DNA from: Turnera subulata
Lineage: Eukaryota > Streptophyta > Magnoliopsida > Malpighiales > Passifloraceae
Assembly (NCBI GenBank): GCA_028386065.3
Contig: JAKUCV010000435.1
Location: 124,287-188,286, forward strand
DNA: 64,000 bases
Direction of reading: 5' to 3'
Shown: one piece after another, positions 51,176-63,773 of the stretch
How the letters are laid out: the number at the start of each line of letters is the position of its first letter
Numbering within the stretch: position 1 is the first letter of the stretch
Translations under genes and position numbers: made by a program
Notes under the pieces: generated by a model
What the model was told of the DNA's origin: nothing
The model's database searches: none
Seen by the model: the letters and a program-made list of their open reading frames with translations, nothing else

Positions 51176-54100
51176 TAGGGATGGGGAAATAGTCATCAAG
51201 ACTTGCTTGGAACTTTCAAAAACTGCCGGGATCCATAACAAACAGGATATGAAGCGCTGGAATACCAGAGGTAAAGCTCTGCCTCAACAGAGAAAAGGAA
51301 TATCAGATTTTTAACAACTGAAGCAGCTCAAAATGACCAGTCAGGATATCTGGTATCTGAAGTTTAAAGACGCTTAACAACATACAGCAAAGAATATATG
51401 AGAAAAAGACAACCATTAGGTATGGAAATCCAAATTCCCACATGAAAGAGCTTCAATCAGATGAGAGACTACAAGAACCGAAATCCACAGAGGATAGCAC
51501 TTTGGAGAAGTGAAAACCAACTGAGGCAAAAAGAATCCAACCCAAAAAGTGAGAAAACACAATAGAAGCAAACCTGCTATGGATTTTATTCACATATCAC
51601 AATAGCTACTCTTTTTAAACTTGTCACACAAAATTGAGTTCACTTCCAGAAAAATGGCCGCCAGTGACATGCACCTTCTTATACTTCTCAACAAGTTCCG
51701 CCCAGGGACCGACCCCACCTCCTCCTTGGAAGAAGGAGGGCAAAGGAGGAGCCGCAATCAATCTAATTTTACACAATTTTGAAGGAACCTAAACTCCCAT
51801 CAACCGCACTTCCCTGGCATAAAACAAAATCCTAAAAACTTCTCTGTATCCTCTAACCACACCTCCAGTAAAATTTTCTAATAAGCAAGAACCACCATGT
51901 ATAAAGACAAGAAAACAATCAGCCCCCCTACTCACTTCACCTTACGTAAAGCATAGAAATTTACTTCACAGAGAAGCTGCAACAACAGAACCACAACAAG
52001 AAAAGGCAGACATACTTACAAAAGCCTTGATCACAACAACACAGATTCTGTGCTCCCTCTAATCCTTGATATCTACAACTTGGTCTCCCAGATCATGCCA
52101 TGCACCTAATTTGCAGAAACCAGAGGACCACAATATGAGAAAAAAAACAAATGGAGGAGAACACATATTCGAAGCATATATACAAAAAGCAACGACCTTT
52201 CAAAACAGAAAGACACCCACCACCGGCTTAGTAAAGGTGGAGTCTTTGACTACTTGAAAACGATTTGAAGATGGAACAACACAAATAGAGCAGAAATGGG
52301 AAGTGGGTTCTTCGAGTTAAGATTGGATTTAGTGGAATTCGACCAAAAAGAGAGTGAGGGGTTTGCTCTCTTTTGTTTTGTTTTTCCTCTGTGTTGTCTG
52401 TTTTGTTTCTTTCTGGAAGAGAGACCCACCAAAACTAGACCAATTAAGATCCAATCAAAACAAAGGGGAAGCAATGAACAAATAACAAGAGAGTATCTTT
52501 GCCTTAAAAATATTAGTAAGAGTTTGTTCTTCTCTGGTGTTTTTTTTTTTTTTTGTCGTTTGTTGCCAGCTGGCAACTATAAGAGCAAGAAATCTACCAC
52601 CAAACGCCATTAACCCTTTGAGAGTAATTGAGTTTGACGCAAATTGGCGGGTAGCTTCAGCTTAACCCAATCTTCTTTTAAGTTGTTAAACCTTTTATTA
52701 ACCCATATTTGTTTTTTTTGGTAACTTGACATGGAATAAAGACCAGTAAACAAGAATTGCATAACTAAACTCTAACTAATCAACAATGGGTAGAAATTAA
52801 CTAGATATGTTTTCCGTGTATTAAGGGATAGCAAGCTTAATCTTTTAAGAGATTCTAAAAAAATAAGCTTAATCTTTAAAGAAAATTTTTGAAAAGAAAT
52901 CTTGATAAAATTTGTTTGGATTTTTTCTTTTCTTTGGACACCTTTTGAATTTATAACTATTTTAATTTGGGAAGAGATGTAAATCTTGTTGGCCCAAGAA
53001 TGCATTTTGATGATGATAAATTACTCATGCATCAGACAATTTATAAAGGAAGTATTAACCCAAAAAAAAATTCAAAGTCACAGGCTTCAGTCTGTCAGTC
53101 CGAGTTTAAAAACAGTGAAATGTTATTAATTTTATTGAATATAATTAAGAGTAAATTAGTGACAAATGATTTTATTGACAGATACTATGGAGATACTCTT
53201 GACTTCTCATCTCTTAGCCATCTCATTGATTCTTATTGAAAAAAAAATGATTGCATGATGAGTAGCAACGAATGAAGCGCACTGCTTACTAAAACAAAAA
53301 GAATAAGATGTATTATTGGTAGCATTCCTGGCTTAAACTTGCATGTGAACCAATAATACAATAACATAAGAATCCAGTCCAAGTAATGTTGACCCAAACC
53401 CATCTATTCTCTTCTTTCTTTTACCTTAATATGCATCCATCTAAATTATTTCCCACCCTCAAACCGTCTCTCATTATTGTGATAACTTTCTGCCCAGTTT
53501 GTGTTGTTGTATGGTCTAAGCTACTGCTGTTGTGCTCTATTTCTAAATCGGTTGGAAATTGGAGCTCTGAATTCCGATGAGTGAAGAGATTCTTGCAACA
53601 AAATAGTCTTAATTAAACCAATGCTATTGTGAGTTGTTTGAACGTAATCATAGGCATAGTACAAGTTGTTACCGATATCCTGACAATATTGTTGCTGATA
53701 TTTACTCCGATGTTAAGCTGCGTTTCTGTGGACTTACCGGCCTTAAACCTCGTCCATTTTTTTTTTTTCCTGGATTGCATCAGTTGTGTTCTTTTTATTT
53801 TTCTGCTATGAAAGAGTGTGGAGAAGTTGTTAACCAAACAGAAAGTGAAAGGAGAGCATAGGGGCACTACCAGTACCATATGCTTAAATGTAAAAAGAAG
53901 AAAAAAAATATCAGGCATGTATAATTTTAGAAACTGTTTTATAACTCCATTTTATGTTCTTTTTTTTTTTAATTTTTATCTTCTATAATAAAATTGAAAA
54001 GAGTTCTGAAATATTTCACTGGAAAAGAGTATAGAGAAGGAAAAGAAGGAAGAAAAAGAAAAGAAAAATAAGGGAAAGTTCATAGAAGTTTAGGCTGCTG

Positions 54101-56100
54101 GCACTGGCCAAGAAGGGTATTGTTTTTAATAAGGTTCAAAGCCTTATTGTTCACCAAATGGCGATAAAGAGAAGATCTAAAGGATAATCTCCAAAAATTA
54201 AATTTGAGTGTGTTATAAAGCCTTGGGTTAGCAGTAGATAGCCAGCAATCCTCAGCCAAAAAGTAACAAATTAACAATTCTGTTACCAACTATGCAAGTA
54301 TCCCTAGTACCTTACTTGTTATTTACTTATTTGGCATGTGTAGCGTAGGTGGTGGGTTTATCTTTTCATGACAACTTATATATTTATATACTGTGTACAT
54401 CAAAATTCACATCTCTTCCATTGTCATGGCTAAACATAGGTCTGGATGGAGTGCAGATTAGCAATGGAAGTTCATGTCCTCCTCCCCTAACTTAATGTAC
54501 AATAATTGTCAATTGAATGTTGTTTTGTTGATGGCCATACATCACATCAATAAAATGCAATAATTGTTCTGATGAAAACACTTCAGTATCTTTCAGAATC
54601 CCCCATTGACACAGAGAGAGACTGACTGGGTTTGGTGGGTGGGTGAGTGTACCTCAGACACTAAACTGAGTAGAAGAAGACAAGCTAGTGTGTATTGGAA
54701 CTTGAAACTAGTCAGCCAGCCATCACCAACACCACCACCACCAACACATGCATAAACCCAAAAACAACACAGTACAAAAAAATTTACAATAATATAAACT
54801 GTAGCCTTCATTTGTGGAGGTAGAGAAATGGACCACCACCACCCTACTTGGGTTTAATGCCTCCTAAGTCCTAACCCTTTAATTTTTCCAAAACAGGAAC
54901 AGATTTAGGGTTGTAGCCTCATCCATATATGGCAATGCATCACATGTCCCAATATGAAACCCACCAGCAACATATGTGGATTAAGAGTAGAATATTTGTA
55001 CATTTTCTTTTTGGAGCATTATGGGAAAATGTACACTAACATAAACCAAGATTAACATAAGGAGGGTAAGGAATAGAATATAGTAGCATTACTAAAGAGG
55101 AACCTAATGTGTTTTCAATTGCATAATATAATGGGTAAAGGACATTATGACACGGTTCCAAATGAAAAGAAAAATGCATTCACTTGTACTTAACCTCGGT
55201 AACCTAAAGAAATACTACATGCGAGGTCCGAAATCTTCAAGGGTGATTAATTAAGTTAATATCTGTACCCACTAGACATTAATTAACATGAAAAATAAGC
55301 AACTTTTGGTTAAGATAATCAAAATCTCTTCAAGAAAGGAGAAAGGTGAGACAAACCAACAAAGTGACAATCAAAAGTGTCTGATATACGAAGGATCGTA
55401 TTTAATTGTGTTCGTTTGTTGTGTTTTCTTTCTCGTTTTTCGTGAAACATTCGTTAATTTGTTGTGGATATCTATCTATTATCAAGGTTCAAGGTTGTAG
55501 AGTCCGTTCAAACATGTAAGTAGATAGTTGTTTTTCATTTCACTCTGATTTGTTCAGTTTTTCCCCTTTCTTTTCGATGCTAATGAGATTAGTTCCCACT
55601 AATACATGTACATCTCTAGATATATATTAGATCAATGAACGCTTTTCCAATTGTGATGAAAAAGGAAGACGGAGAGGCAAAATGGGCCCTTCATAGATAT
55701 TACTACAAGCTGTACAACAATGTCTATGCTGTTAAATGAATCGTACATGATCATTGATTGGTAAACAATACACGACTGGATGTCCAATAATTATTGCCAT
55801 GCACCTTTCGCGGCGCCATGTTTCCTGCAAGGTGAAAACAAGGTTAAATAGACCAAATTGTGCATTGGTTCGACCTCGCAAGGGTAATATGTCGAACCAC
55901 GGGGAGAGATTAGTCCGACAATCAGGTTAAACAGTGGCAAGTGATCGGTAAGTAGCAATAATACTTGAAAAAATACTAGGATATTGTGGCATTCTCTAGG
56001 AATGGGGAGTTGGTACTTAGATTATCAGGATTTACAACTAAAAAGTTTGAATCAAAGAGAAGTAGTGGAAGTAGTAGTATATAGTGCAAGGCCACCTGCA
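51176..56100. other. Intergenic with the 5' region of the ATG18-type gene
   Basis: 51176 to about 52560 probably holds the 5' untranslated region and promoter of the ATG18-type gene. A possible 3' splice site (ttgaggcag on the minus strand near 51278) suggests a 5'-leader intron. From 52.6 to 56.1 kb the DNA is AT-rich, with short ORFs that look random. Nothing is recognised. Confidence 0.4.
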
Positions 56101-56124
56101 TTAGAGAAATGTTTGTAAATGAAG

Positions 56125-56345
56125 GCAAATAGAAAGAAGGAGCTCCCTTCAGTCCAAGCAAGGAAAGAGAGGGGAAAATTATCTCCCGCATCATTCACAC
56201 AATCACAGTAGCAGAACAACAATGAATAACCCCCAATATCTTTGCCTCTTTCTCTGCTGCTAGTGCTTGAATGAATGAGTCGGCAGCTAGTTTCAACCCC
56301 TTTCTCCCATCCATGAGTGGGCTGAAGGAAGCTCTCTCACCCCAT
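56125..56345 (-). ncRNA. MIR319: MIR319 precursor hairpin
   Basis: The minus strand at 56157-56137 reads TTGGACTGAAGGGAGCTCC plus TT, the mature miR319 sequence (c form). The opposite arm, 56337-56315, carries AGAGCTTCCTTCAGCCCAC, the expected star strand, which pairs with only a few mismatches and G-U pairs. Additional pairing continues toward the loop (gactcattcattca with tgaatgatgcggg), giving the long stem of about 200 bases typical of the MIR159/319 family, with the mature RNA on the 3' arm. Known role: miR319 directs cleavage of class II TCP transcription-factor mRNAs that control leaf and flower growth. The primary transcript must run right to left; a possible TATA box and splice donor lie at 57.36-57.45 kb. 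A SINE sits 40 bp upstream of the stem. Confidence 0.92.
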
Positions 56346-56385
56346 TTCTCTATTGTTCTCTGCCAATTTACCAATTCACTAACCT

Positions 56386-56456
56386 TCTTCATACCAGTCG
56401 ATATCGAAGGTGGGACTAAAACCCGAGACCTCACCCCTGTTGCGTTTCACAAGAGT
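56386..56456 (-). mobile_element. Short SINE next to MIR319
   Basis: A 13-bp target duplication aattcactaacct lies at 56373-56385 and 56457-56469. The interior (gaaggtgggactaaaaccc, gagacctcacccctgttgc) is closely related to the SINE at 569-657 and has the same orientation. It lies within the likely MIR319 primary transcript. Confidence 0.7.
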
Positions 56457-56469
56457 AATTCACTAACCT

Positions 56470-58450
56470 CTATACCTTGCAACTTCCTAACCACAATTAG
56501 TATTTCCAATTTTTTTCCAGTCAACTTAGGAAGAGACTCAAGAGTATTGTGAAATGAATATCACAATGAAGATTCCTGCAGACAAGTAATGATTTATTCT
56601 TCTTTTTTCTCTTTGGTGGTATGTCTAATGTCAGGATATTTGGTTACAAGACATGTATTATTGGCTTATAATACTTTTGTTTACATTGTTTACCTTTGCA
56701 CGCAAAGAGTTATATGGTTTTCTAATGAATAGAAATGAAAATGTCACTGCTATACCTGATAGAAAAAGGAGGAGGAAGAGTGAAGCTGCAATGTTTAACC
56801 AGAATGCAGTTTCTAAATCAAGCTCAATAGATGTTAACCAATTAACCACCATATATCAAAGAATTGGACATGTTAACCTGAGAGAGAAAAGGACTACTAA
56901 AAATGTACTATCATTCTGGGTTAGGAGACAAAATCTGTCACTCAAAAGTGTGAAGATAATAGAAAGAAAAGCAACTGCTTAACAGACATGGTAATGGAAA
57001 GAAACCCCACCAGCCCCATTACCAACCAAAAAGAATTACATCACATGAAATCAGTCTTATCTAAAATGCCATACAACACAAGATAGACCCCTTACTCCCA
57101 TTGGTGAGGTTAAGTTCACTGTAAATTCTTGAAAGCCCTAAACCTTGCTTATGGAGCTGGAGGAAGCAGATTTAGTTTGCATAATAGAAAAGCAAAGACC
57201 CAGCGAAGGAAGATAAGGGTGATTGTTGTAAAACTTAAACATTGATTAGGGGAAGGTAATGCAGATCAAAACCCAGAAAACATGCACAAGAAACACCAGC
57301 AAACACCCTAAAGAAAGAAACCAAAAAGGATCAAGAAGCAGAAATCTCATCAAAACTTACCTGCAGAGCAACATCACAGGAAATCTAGTTCATCAGTCAA
57401 AATATATAAAAAGGCATATATGCATATTGTGATGGAGAATATATACAAATGGACACAGGAACCCCACAACTTTTACTGCTATTGTCTCCCTCCATACATA
57501 GAAACCGAAACCCTAAATATCTTCTGGTTAAAAAACCTATCACAGTATCTATGGTTATTACTCAACCTAATACTATAGGGAAGAATAAAGAGAAGAGGCA
57601 CAGTGCGAGAGAACTTGAGAAAAGTAGCAGTTTATTTGGAGGAGAAGAAAACGGAAACAAAAGGAGAAAGAAGAAAAGAGGAAAACAAAGAGAAGAGCAA
57701 GAGAAGAGAGATTTCTTGCACAAAAGAAGGAAGAGAGGAGGTGATTTTTATGCAAAGAGGGAAGTGATGGGTCACTATCGTCATGAGAGTCAGACAGGAA
57801 AGTGACTCCCAGATCTTAATAAATCTAACAAAAGAGTGAGATAGAGAGAGAGAGGAAAAAGAGTAAGAGAAGGAGAGTGAGTGAGTGAGGTGTGTTTTTT
57901 TTGCCTTAACTGGTTACCAGAGAATACTGCAGGCAGCAGAAATATATGTACAAAGAAAAGCATTTATTACCAACAAGAGATGATGAGGAAAGAAGAGAGA
58001 AAGGCAAGGCAAGAAGAAGAAGAAGAAGAGGAAGAGGTACTAGTATTTCACTTTCACATTATAACAACAGTGAAGAAAGATGACAGAAAAAGTGGAATTT
58101 TCAGGTTGCTTCTAGGTAGTACTAGTCTAGCCTGAGAATGGTAATATATACAACATTGACCATTAATAAATGCACTCTCACTCACTATTACTACCTCTGA
58201 GTGGATGGATGCTACTCTCTTTTCTATCCACACACTGTTCATATCCATGTTTTTTTAAAAAAAATTATTTCTCCTCTCCACTCCATTGGCTGCTGGTACT
58301 ACCATTCCAGGCTTTTTAAAGAATTCCCTGGTCCATTCTGTCTATGTACCCTAACCAGGTCACTTATTAGGGTAACCAGAATGAGAAAGAGGAGTTTGAG
58401 ACCAGTTGGACAAACTGGGTTGCTTGTGCTATAGATGGTAAGGTACTATC
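56470..58450. other. Probable MIR319 upstream region, purine-rich
   Basis: On the minus strand a donor-like CTGCAG|GTAAGT occurs at 57366/57360 and TATA-like words at 57401-57410 and 57434-57441, which would fit an intron-bearing primary transcript. 57580-58045 is strongly purine-rich on the plus strand (pyrimidine-rich on the transcript side). The Lys/Arg-rich plus-strand ORF at 57449-57805 appears to be a product of this composition. No protein gene is seen. Confidence 0.35.
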
Positions 58451-59828
58451 ATCATCATCATCATGACATGTTGGAATGTGTATCTGTTTACCTTTATTAC
58501 ATTTGCAGGTGAAGGTCCTATCCTATCAGGGAGTAATTAAGTGATTGTTATTGAGAGTGACACATAATAAGCTATGTAACCTCTCTATAATATGCATGCA
58601 TTTGTTTTTCTTTTTTGAGCAGATGCATTCTACTAAATTCAGTGCACTAAGAATAAAGGACTTTTAATTTCTTATTATTCAGCACCTTTTGATTTCAATC
58701 TGTAATTTTTGTGATAAGATTTCTTATTTTTTATACTTTTTTCGTAGTCTAAAATAAATCTATTTCCAATGTTTTGACACATCTCAATTGGGAAATTAAT
58801 TTGCATTTTTTTTCTTTTGTGAAATATCTCATTAACCTGGATATTTATGTCTGTTGAAGAAGAAATATGTTTAAGAAAAGACTATTTAGGTTTCACCACT
58901 TTATTTTTTTAAAACAAAAATTAATGAGATATAAATATCTATAGACTATATAGTCAATATGTTATTTAATATTAATTTTATATAGACATGTTTTTTTTGA
59001 GGAAAATTTTATATAGACATGTTAGATCCTGCTATACTTGAAAACTAGCTCACTACTAGTGGATTCCACGGGCTTGGTTAGTATTTATTTAAAAAAAAAA
59101 CAAAATTGAACTTACCTACAATTCATGTAAGAACATTAATTTTTCTAAAAAAATTGAGGGTAAGAACATTTGGTATTCTATAGGAGGGACACACTAATTA
59201 CCTACTAATTACCGATTAATAGAGATGGTCTATGAAGTTTCAACTCTCGATGTGACATAAATCAAAGTATGTAATTTATATAATAAATCTACAGTGATAT
59301 ATCCTTTAAATTTAAAATCTTAAGAATATAGAGTGACTGAAAGCAATTTGCCGGCAATAACAAGAGCCTTTTAAATTCAATATTAACAAAAGGTAAGTAT
59401 CTTTTTTATTATGTACTACATAAAAAATAATAGAATTACTTGAATTACAAAGGTTATTTATCATTTCTATGTATTCGTACACCATGTTCTTTTTGGATTT
59501 TACTCATATCTATTAATATAATTAGGGTTTAGGTTCTAGATCAGAATTTATAGGGTTTTGCTTTAGTCTATGTTTTCACGCAATACAAGTAGTAATATAA
59601 ATTCACAACACAGCCTACTATAATTTTATTTATTACTAATATTAATATAAATTTGAATTTATAAAATACCCTTGTTCCAAAATTTGGAGGGTGGCCATGC
59701 TCCGTGGGCCTCTGCCGTTGCTTGCCCTGCCCTACTATATGTACTGTCCTTCTCTGTATTTTATAGTTTTCTATTTTTCGCTTTTGATATGACCTACTCT
59801 TATATATAGATTATACATTTATAAAAGA

Positions 59829-59864
<36 letters not shown>

Positions 59865-60558
59865 GGGCTTATAATTCATTGGCACTCTTGTGTCAAAAAC
59901 ACAAGAGGGGTGAAGTCTCGGGTAAATACCTTTTTATTCAATTTGTCCTAATTATATACTTTGAGAGTTTTTCAGTCTCTTTTATTGTATTTCCAATTTT
60001 ATTTTTTGTCCCACTTATATACATGGAGCAGTCCGGGCACGGCCGTGGTCATCTGCCAGGGCCACCGGCCTCGCCTTGACTTTTATTTTAAAATTAGGAT
60101 ACTTAAAAATAACAAGAAAAGTTTAAGGTATGTAAATGGAATAAATGAGAAACTCCAGGTGTATGAAATTCATTTCTTCTTCATTTTTTACTGTACCAAA
60201 AATTAAATGTCTAATGCAAATCAATAGTTTGATCATATTAATTAGGATTTTTAACATTTTTTTGGTTAGTCATGAGTTTGGAGTAAGGTCTTAAATTGGA
60301 TATATAGAGTTTATGTCTATAAGTTTTGTACAAACAAATTATAAGTGGTCAAGATGGATTCTTTCCTCTCTTTTTTTGAGAATTATGATGGATTCTTACC
60401 CCAAAATTAAACACAACCACTCATTTCATTATTTATCATATCCCGCATGTGCAGATTTTTTTATTAAAAATTACATAGATCACTTTCCCTCATCTAAACC
60501 TTCGACATATGAGTGTGACATTTTGACATTTCATATCAAGTGGCCCTTAGAATTGCAG
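58451..60558. other. AT-rich intergenic DNA
   Basis: No coding signal. 59915-60080 (ctcgggtaaatacctttt to a GC-rich end with cacggccgtggtcatctgcc) resembles 2235-2400 in layout and may be a decayed transposon of the same kind. Confidence 0.4.
59833..59861. repeat. (AT)14 microsatellite
   Basis: Uninterrupted AT dinucleotide run. Confidence 0.9.
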
Positions 60559-60576
60559 AATTGCTGCTATTGCAAT

Positions 60577-61712
60577 AAGGAGAGTTCACGTGTGTTTTGA
60601 AATTTGAAAACGCTCTCAACATGGGTCTCCCTACAACTGTTCATCTTCCCCTAATCATACTATTCTTCTTCTTTGAATCCACCGAATCCAAACCCACATA
60701 CACTTCCCAGTAATAGATCCTCACATCCCTTCTCCTTTTAAGTCTTTATTGTGTTTCCCCATCCGATAATCTTGTTGGGCTTTGGGGATTTTGTTTCTCC
60801 CGAATCTGTGGAGACTAATTTCAAGTTTCTAGCCTTCTCCATCCAATTTTCTTACCTTTATATTTCATCATGGAGGTGAGGATCTATGAAGAGGAGAAGG
60901 AAGAAAACAGCCAGTGGCTTGTTCTTGCTTAGCCTAATTTGATTTCTCAGTAACAATTGTTATAAGTTCTTGCACTGTGTGTGCCTATTTTGTGTTTCTT
61001 TGTTTGAAGACAGAGAGGATGGCAGTTGCCGGCCACGTTGATGGGGACGGTGACGACGGCTTGGATGGCGATGACGATGATGGAGATCCAGATGGTATTG
61101 TTATGAAGCTACTTTTGGCTAAAAAGATACTAGATGTGGAGCTTGAGCAAGGACTCTTCCTCAAATGCCATGGTGATTTTGCTTTGGAGTGTCTTCCCCT
61201 TTTCCTCTCCAAAGAGTCTCCCTCGGATGTGGGACGGGCTGCCGCCGGCTCTTTCGAACGGTTGGTGGAGGATTGTTTTTGTTGTGTGAAGTATGGAGTT
61301 TTCTGTGAAGTGTTTACTCCCAAGGACGGATATTGGCTTTCTTCCGTTTCTCCGGTGATGGCTATTGCTTGGCTAGCTCGTTTGTCAGAGATTAAGCCGA
61401 TAGCTGCCGACCACTGTATGCGAACTTGGTTGCTGTTTGGGGCTAGTCCTGCTTTATGCGGACATCACGTCCTCCCGTTCGTGGGTAGCTGCAAGTTCTT
61501 TGGTTCGAGTTTCAACCTTTGCCTATGTCCGAATCTCAGTGTAATCGCTTTGTATTCATGGTCCATGTTTTGTTTGCGAATTCATTCCTCTATGTTTGTG
61601 GTTTTTTATTATGTTTTTTTCCTTTGTTTTTAGTAGTCTATGTTGTTCTAATATGTATGTTGTACTCAGTCTTTATTATTAATGAATGATTATCTCTTTC
61701 GACAAAAAAAAA
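60577..61712 (+). mobile_element. Retroposed transcript with poly(A) and 18-bp target duplication
   Basis: The word aattgctgctattgcaat occurs at 60559-60576 and 61713-61730. The 1,136 bp between end in a poly(A) tract (61703-61712) after ctctttcgac, a common end of plant LINE-mobilised RNAs. No LINE domain, LTR or tRNA-like head is visible. It is either a processed gene copy or a non-autonomous LINE-like element. It contains the ORF 61019-61633. Confidence 0.85.
61019..61633 (+). CDS. Unrecognised ORF of 204 residues within the retroposed segment
   Basis: Starts MAVAGHVDGDGDDGLDGD, an Asp/Gly-rich acidic stretch (residues about 6-35). A helical-looking part follows (MKLLLAKKILDVELEQGLFL), then SPSDVGRAAAGSFERLVEDC and a Cys-rich middle (EDCFCCVKYGVFCEVF). 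The last about 40 residues are hydrophobic (ALYSWSMFCLRIHSSMFVVF, then FYYVFFLCF) and could be read-through of untranslated sequence. The frame could open earlier at 60977 (MCAYFVFL), but the acidic start is more natural. I do not recognise the family. It has no introns and lies within a poly(A)-tailed, target-duplicated insertion, so it is a retrocopy whose parent lies elsewhere. Whether it is expressed is unknown; the frame is intact. Confidence 0.45.
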   Translation: MAVAGHVDGDGDDGLDGDDDDGDPDGIVMKLLLAKKILDVELEQGLFLKCHGDFALECLPLFLSKESPSDVGRAAAGSFERLVEDCFCCVKYGVFCEVFTPKDGYWLSSVSPVMAIAWLARLSEIKPIAADHCMRTWLLFGASPALCGHHVLPFVGSCKFFGSSFNLCLCPNLSVIALYSWSMFCLRIHSSMFVVFYYVFFLCF

Positions 61713-61730
61713 AATTGCTGCTATTGCAAT

Positions 61731-63076
61731 TATTACCAATTGGAAGTGTTTTTTTAACAGCCAATTGGCTCATGTTTCATCCTCCTAAATTGAACTTATC
61801 TTTTGACCGGCAATTATTTTGACACTTAGCATCATCAAATATTAAATAAGCATTTTTTCGTTTGATTTTCTATTATATCCTCATATTAAATATAGGAAAG
61901 TTTGCTCACTAAAACACATTGAGAACCCTAACTTGCCTCACATGAATCACTAGTGGACACAATCGATCATCTCCACCACCACACACTTTCTCTATGAACA
62001 AAATATACCAAAAGTTTTCCAACATTTAATTAGTCCTAATCTGGAGTAATGAGCTAAAACTTTCAATAAAAGTACACGCACACCAATTCAAATAGTTGTC
62101 TACTTCAATGATGTCGTTGTACTAGGCCAGGAAAGAAAACCTGGGGAAGTATGATTATAGTTATTTAGGTGCCTTTGGTCACACCTCATCTCAAAGGGAA
62201 CGATCCAAAAGGAATCATTATAAATTTTGAACGGTTATATAAAACTTATAGATACAATCTAATTATTTGGCTTCTCATTCGGTGTCTCGAGCTTTGTCAT
62301 GACTGATCCAGATTCAATTCCAGCTGCGCACCTAATTAATAATCTTTTTTTTTATCCAACATTTATTCATTAAAAAGATGAAAATATAAAGTCAGCAAGT
62401 ATCTAAAACAAACATAGGAACACAATTGAGGCTAAACAAGATGTGATACACCACTGATTTGCTTCACACATAAGATGAGGTAGTTTAACCCGCCAATTCC
62501 ATTGGCGCATTTGGCACACTTCTTTTAATAAAAACAAAAACTCTCAACATATGCTAAAATGTGAGTGAATATAGAAAGATTCCAATCATCTCCCCACAAA
62601 AAAAAATCAAACATCCAAGTCCACTGTAAAAACTGAAAAAAAAAAAAATAGTTTAGGTGGGATACATAGAAAGGGAAACATACAATTAAGTCGAATGGAA
62701 AATAAGATAGGCAATTAAGTAAATAATTACTATAGCATAAAAAAATAAATAGTTACTATCAATCACTATAAATTAGGCTGTATAAAACAAGTAAAGATGA
62801 ATTGATAATGCTATTAGACTCCACACAATGTCAATGTTGAATGATGTAAAGAGAATTAAAAGGTAAAAGATTCATTAGATTTCTTTTTGTTTGGTTTTTT
62901 CTAGAAAATATTGGTTTTCACCTAAAAAGATTATTTTTTAGAATCCTAACAAGAAAAAGATTTACAACAACATGCTGACCATGGAGAAGATTTACAATTT
63001 ACAACAGCATGCTATGACCATTGTTGGATATAGGACCGTCATAATTGGAATTCCGTATTAGAAAGTGAGAAATAGT
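61731..63076. other. AT-rich intergenic DNA
   Basis: No gene, tRNA or element end seen. Several A-runs occur (for example 62637-62649). Confidence 0.4.
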
Positions 63077-63346
63077 TATGACTTCGTTTCTCGGGAAATC
63101 CGTGCAGCGGAAAATCCTGAATTTGAGACTTTCTATACCAAAAATATCTTTTTAAATGAGGGCATTCGTGCGTGGATGGCGGCTCAAGATCAGCCTCATG
63201 AAAACCTTATATTCCTCGAGGAGGTTCTACCCCGTGGAAACGCTGTTTAATGGAACTTTAGCTTTAGCTGGTCGTGACCAAGAAAGCACAGGTTTCCCTT
63301 GGTGGGCCGGGAATGCCCGACTTATTAATTTATCCGGCAGACTAGG
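63077..63346 (+). pseudogene. Chloroplast DNA insertion: psbD 3' end and psbC 5' end
   Basis: The plus strand encodes the end of photosystem II protein D2: [19 protein letters not shown], then [17 protein letters not shown] and the end LPRGNAV with a stop at 63248-63250. An overlapping frame starting [19 protein letters not shown] at 63198 is the start of the CP43 protein and runs to NARLINLSG, where plastid similarity ends. The overlap of psbC with the end of psbD is the normal chloroplast arrangement. Several coding changes (for example IFLEEV where IFPEEV is expected) show decay in the nucleus. It is a 270-bp plastid-to-nucleus transfer and makes no functional protein. Confidence 0.92.
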
Positions 63347-63773
63347 GAATGGATGGGGAGATAGCGGATATGGGAGAATCTTAAAAGGCTCAAAGCAATA
63401 AGATGTTGAAGAGATTGGATCTAAGTAGGTAACAAAAATTAAAACAAAAACAATGCATCCAGTAACCTAAGCAGAAATGGACTCAAAATCACCAGTCATC
63501 CAAAAAACAAACAAATACAACACCAATTATCATAAAAAAAACACAATACCCAATTTAAGAAAATCAATGAATAAAGAGTTTCTCTTCTCCCTTATAAAAA
63601 AAGAGGGTTTCTCTACTTTTGTCATCTTTAGGCCTCGAGGATCAAACTGGTCCAAATGTCCAAAAATAGAACATAAGAGGGGTCACATTTTGTAATCCAT
63701 AGGGGAAGAAGTGATTTATGAAGGTAAGTACTGGAATTGAGCTACCTTACTCATTACAGATGTCAAACTAAAG

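Noticed and set aside
52250..52613. Overlapping ORFs of 105-108 codons on both strands
   Set aside because: They cover the likely 5' leader/promoter of the ATG18-type gene and have no family features.
57449..57805. 118-codon Lys/Arg/Glu-rich plus-strand ORF
   Set aside because: Purine-rich low-complexity DNA in the MIR319 upstream region; no domain and no homologous pattern recognised.
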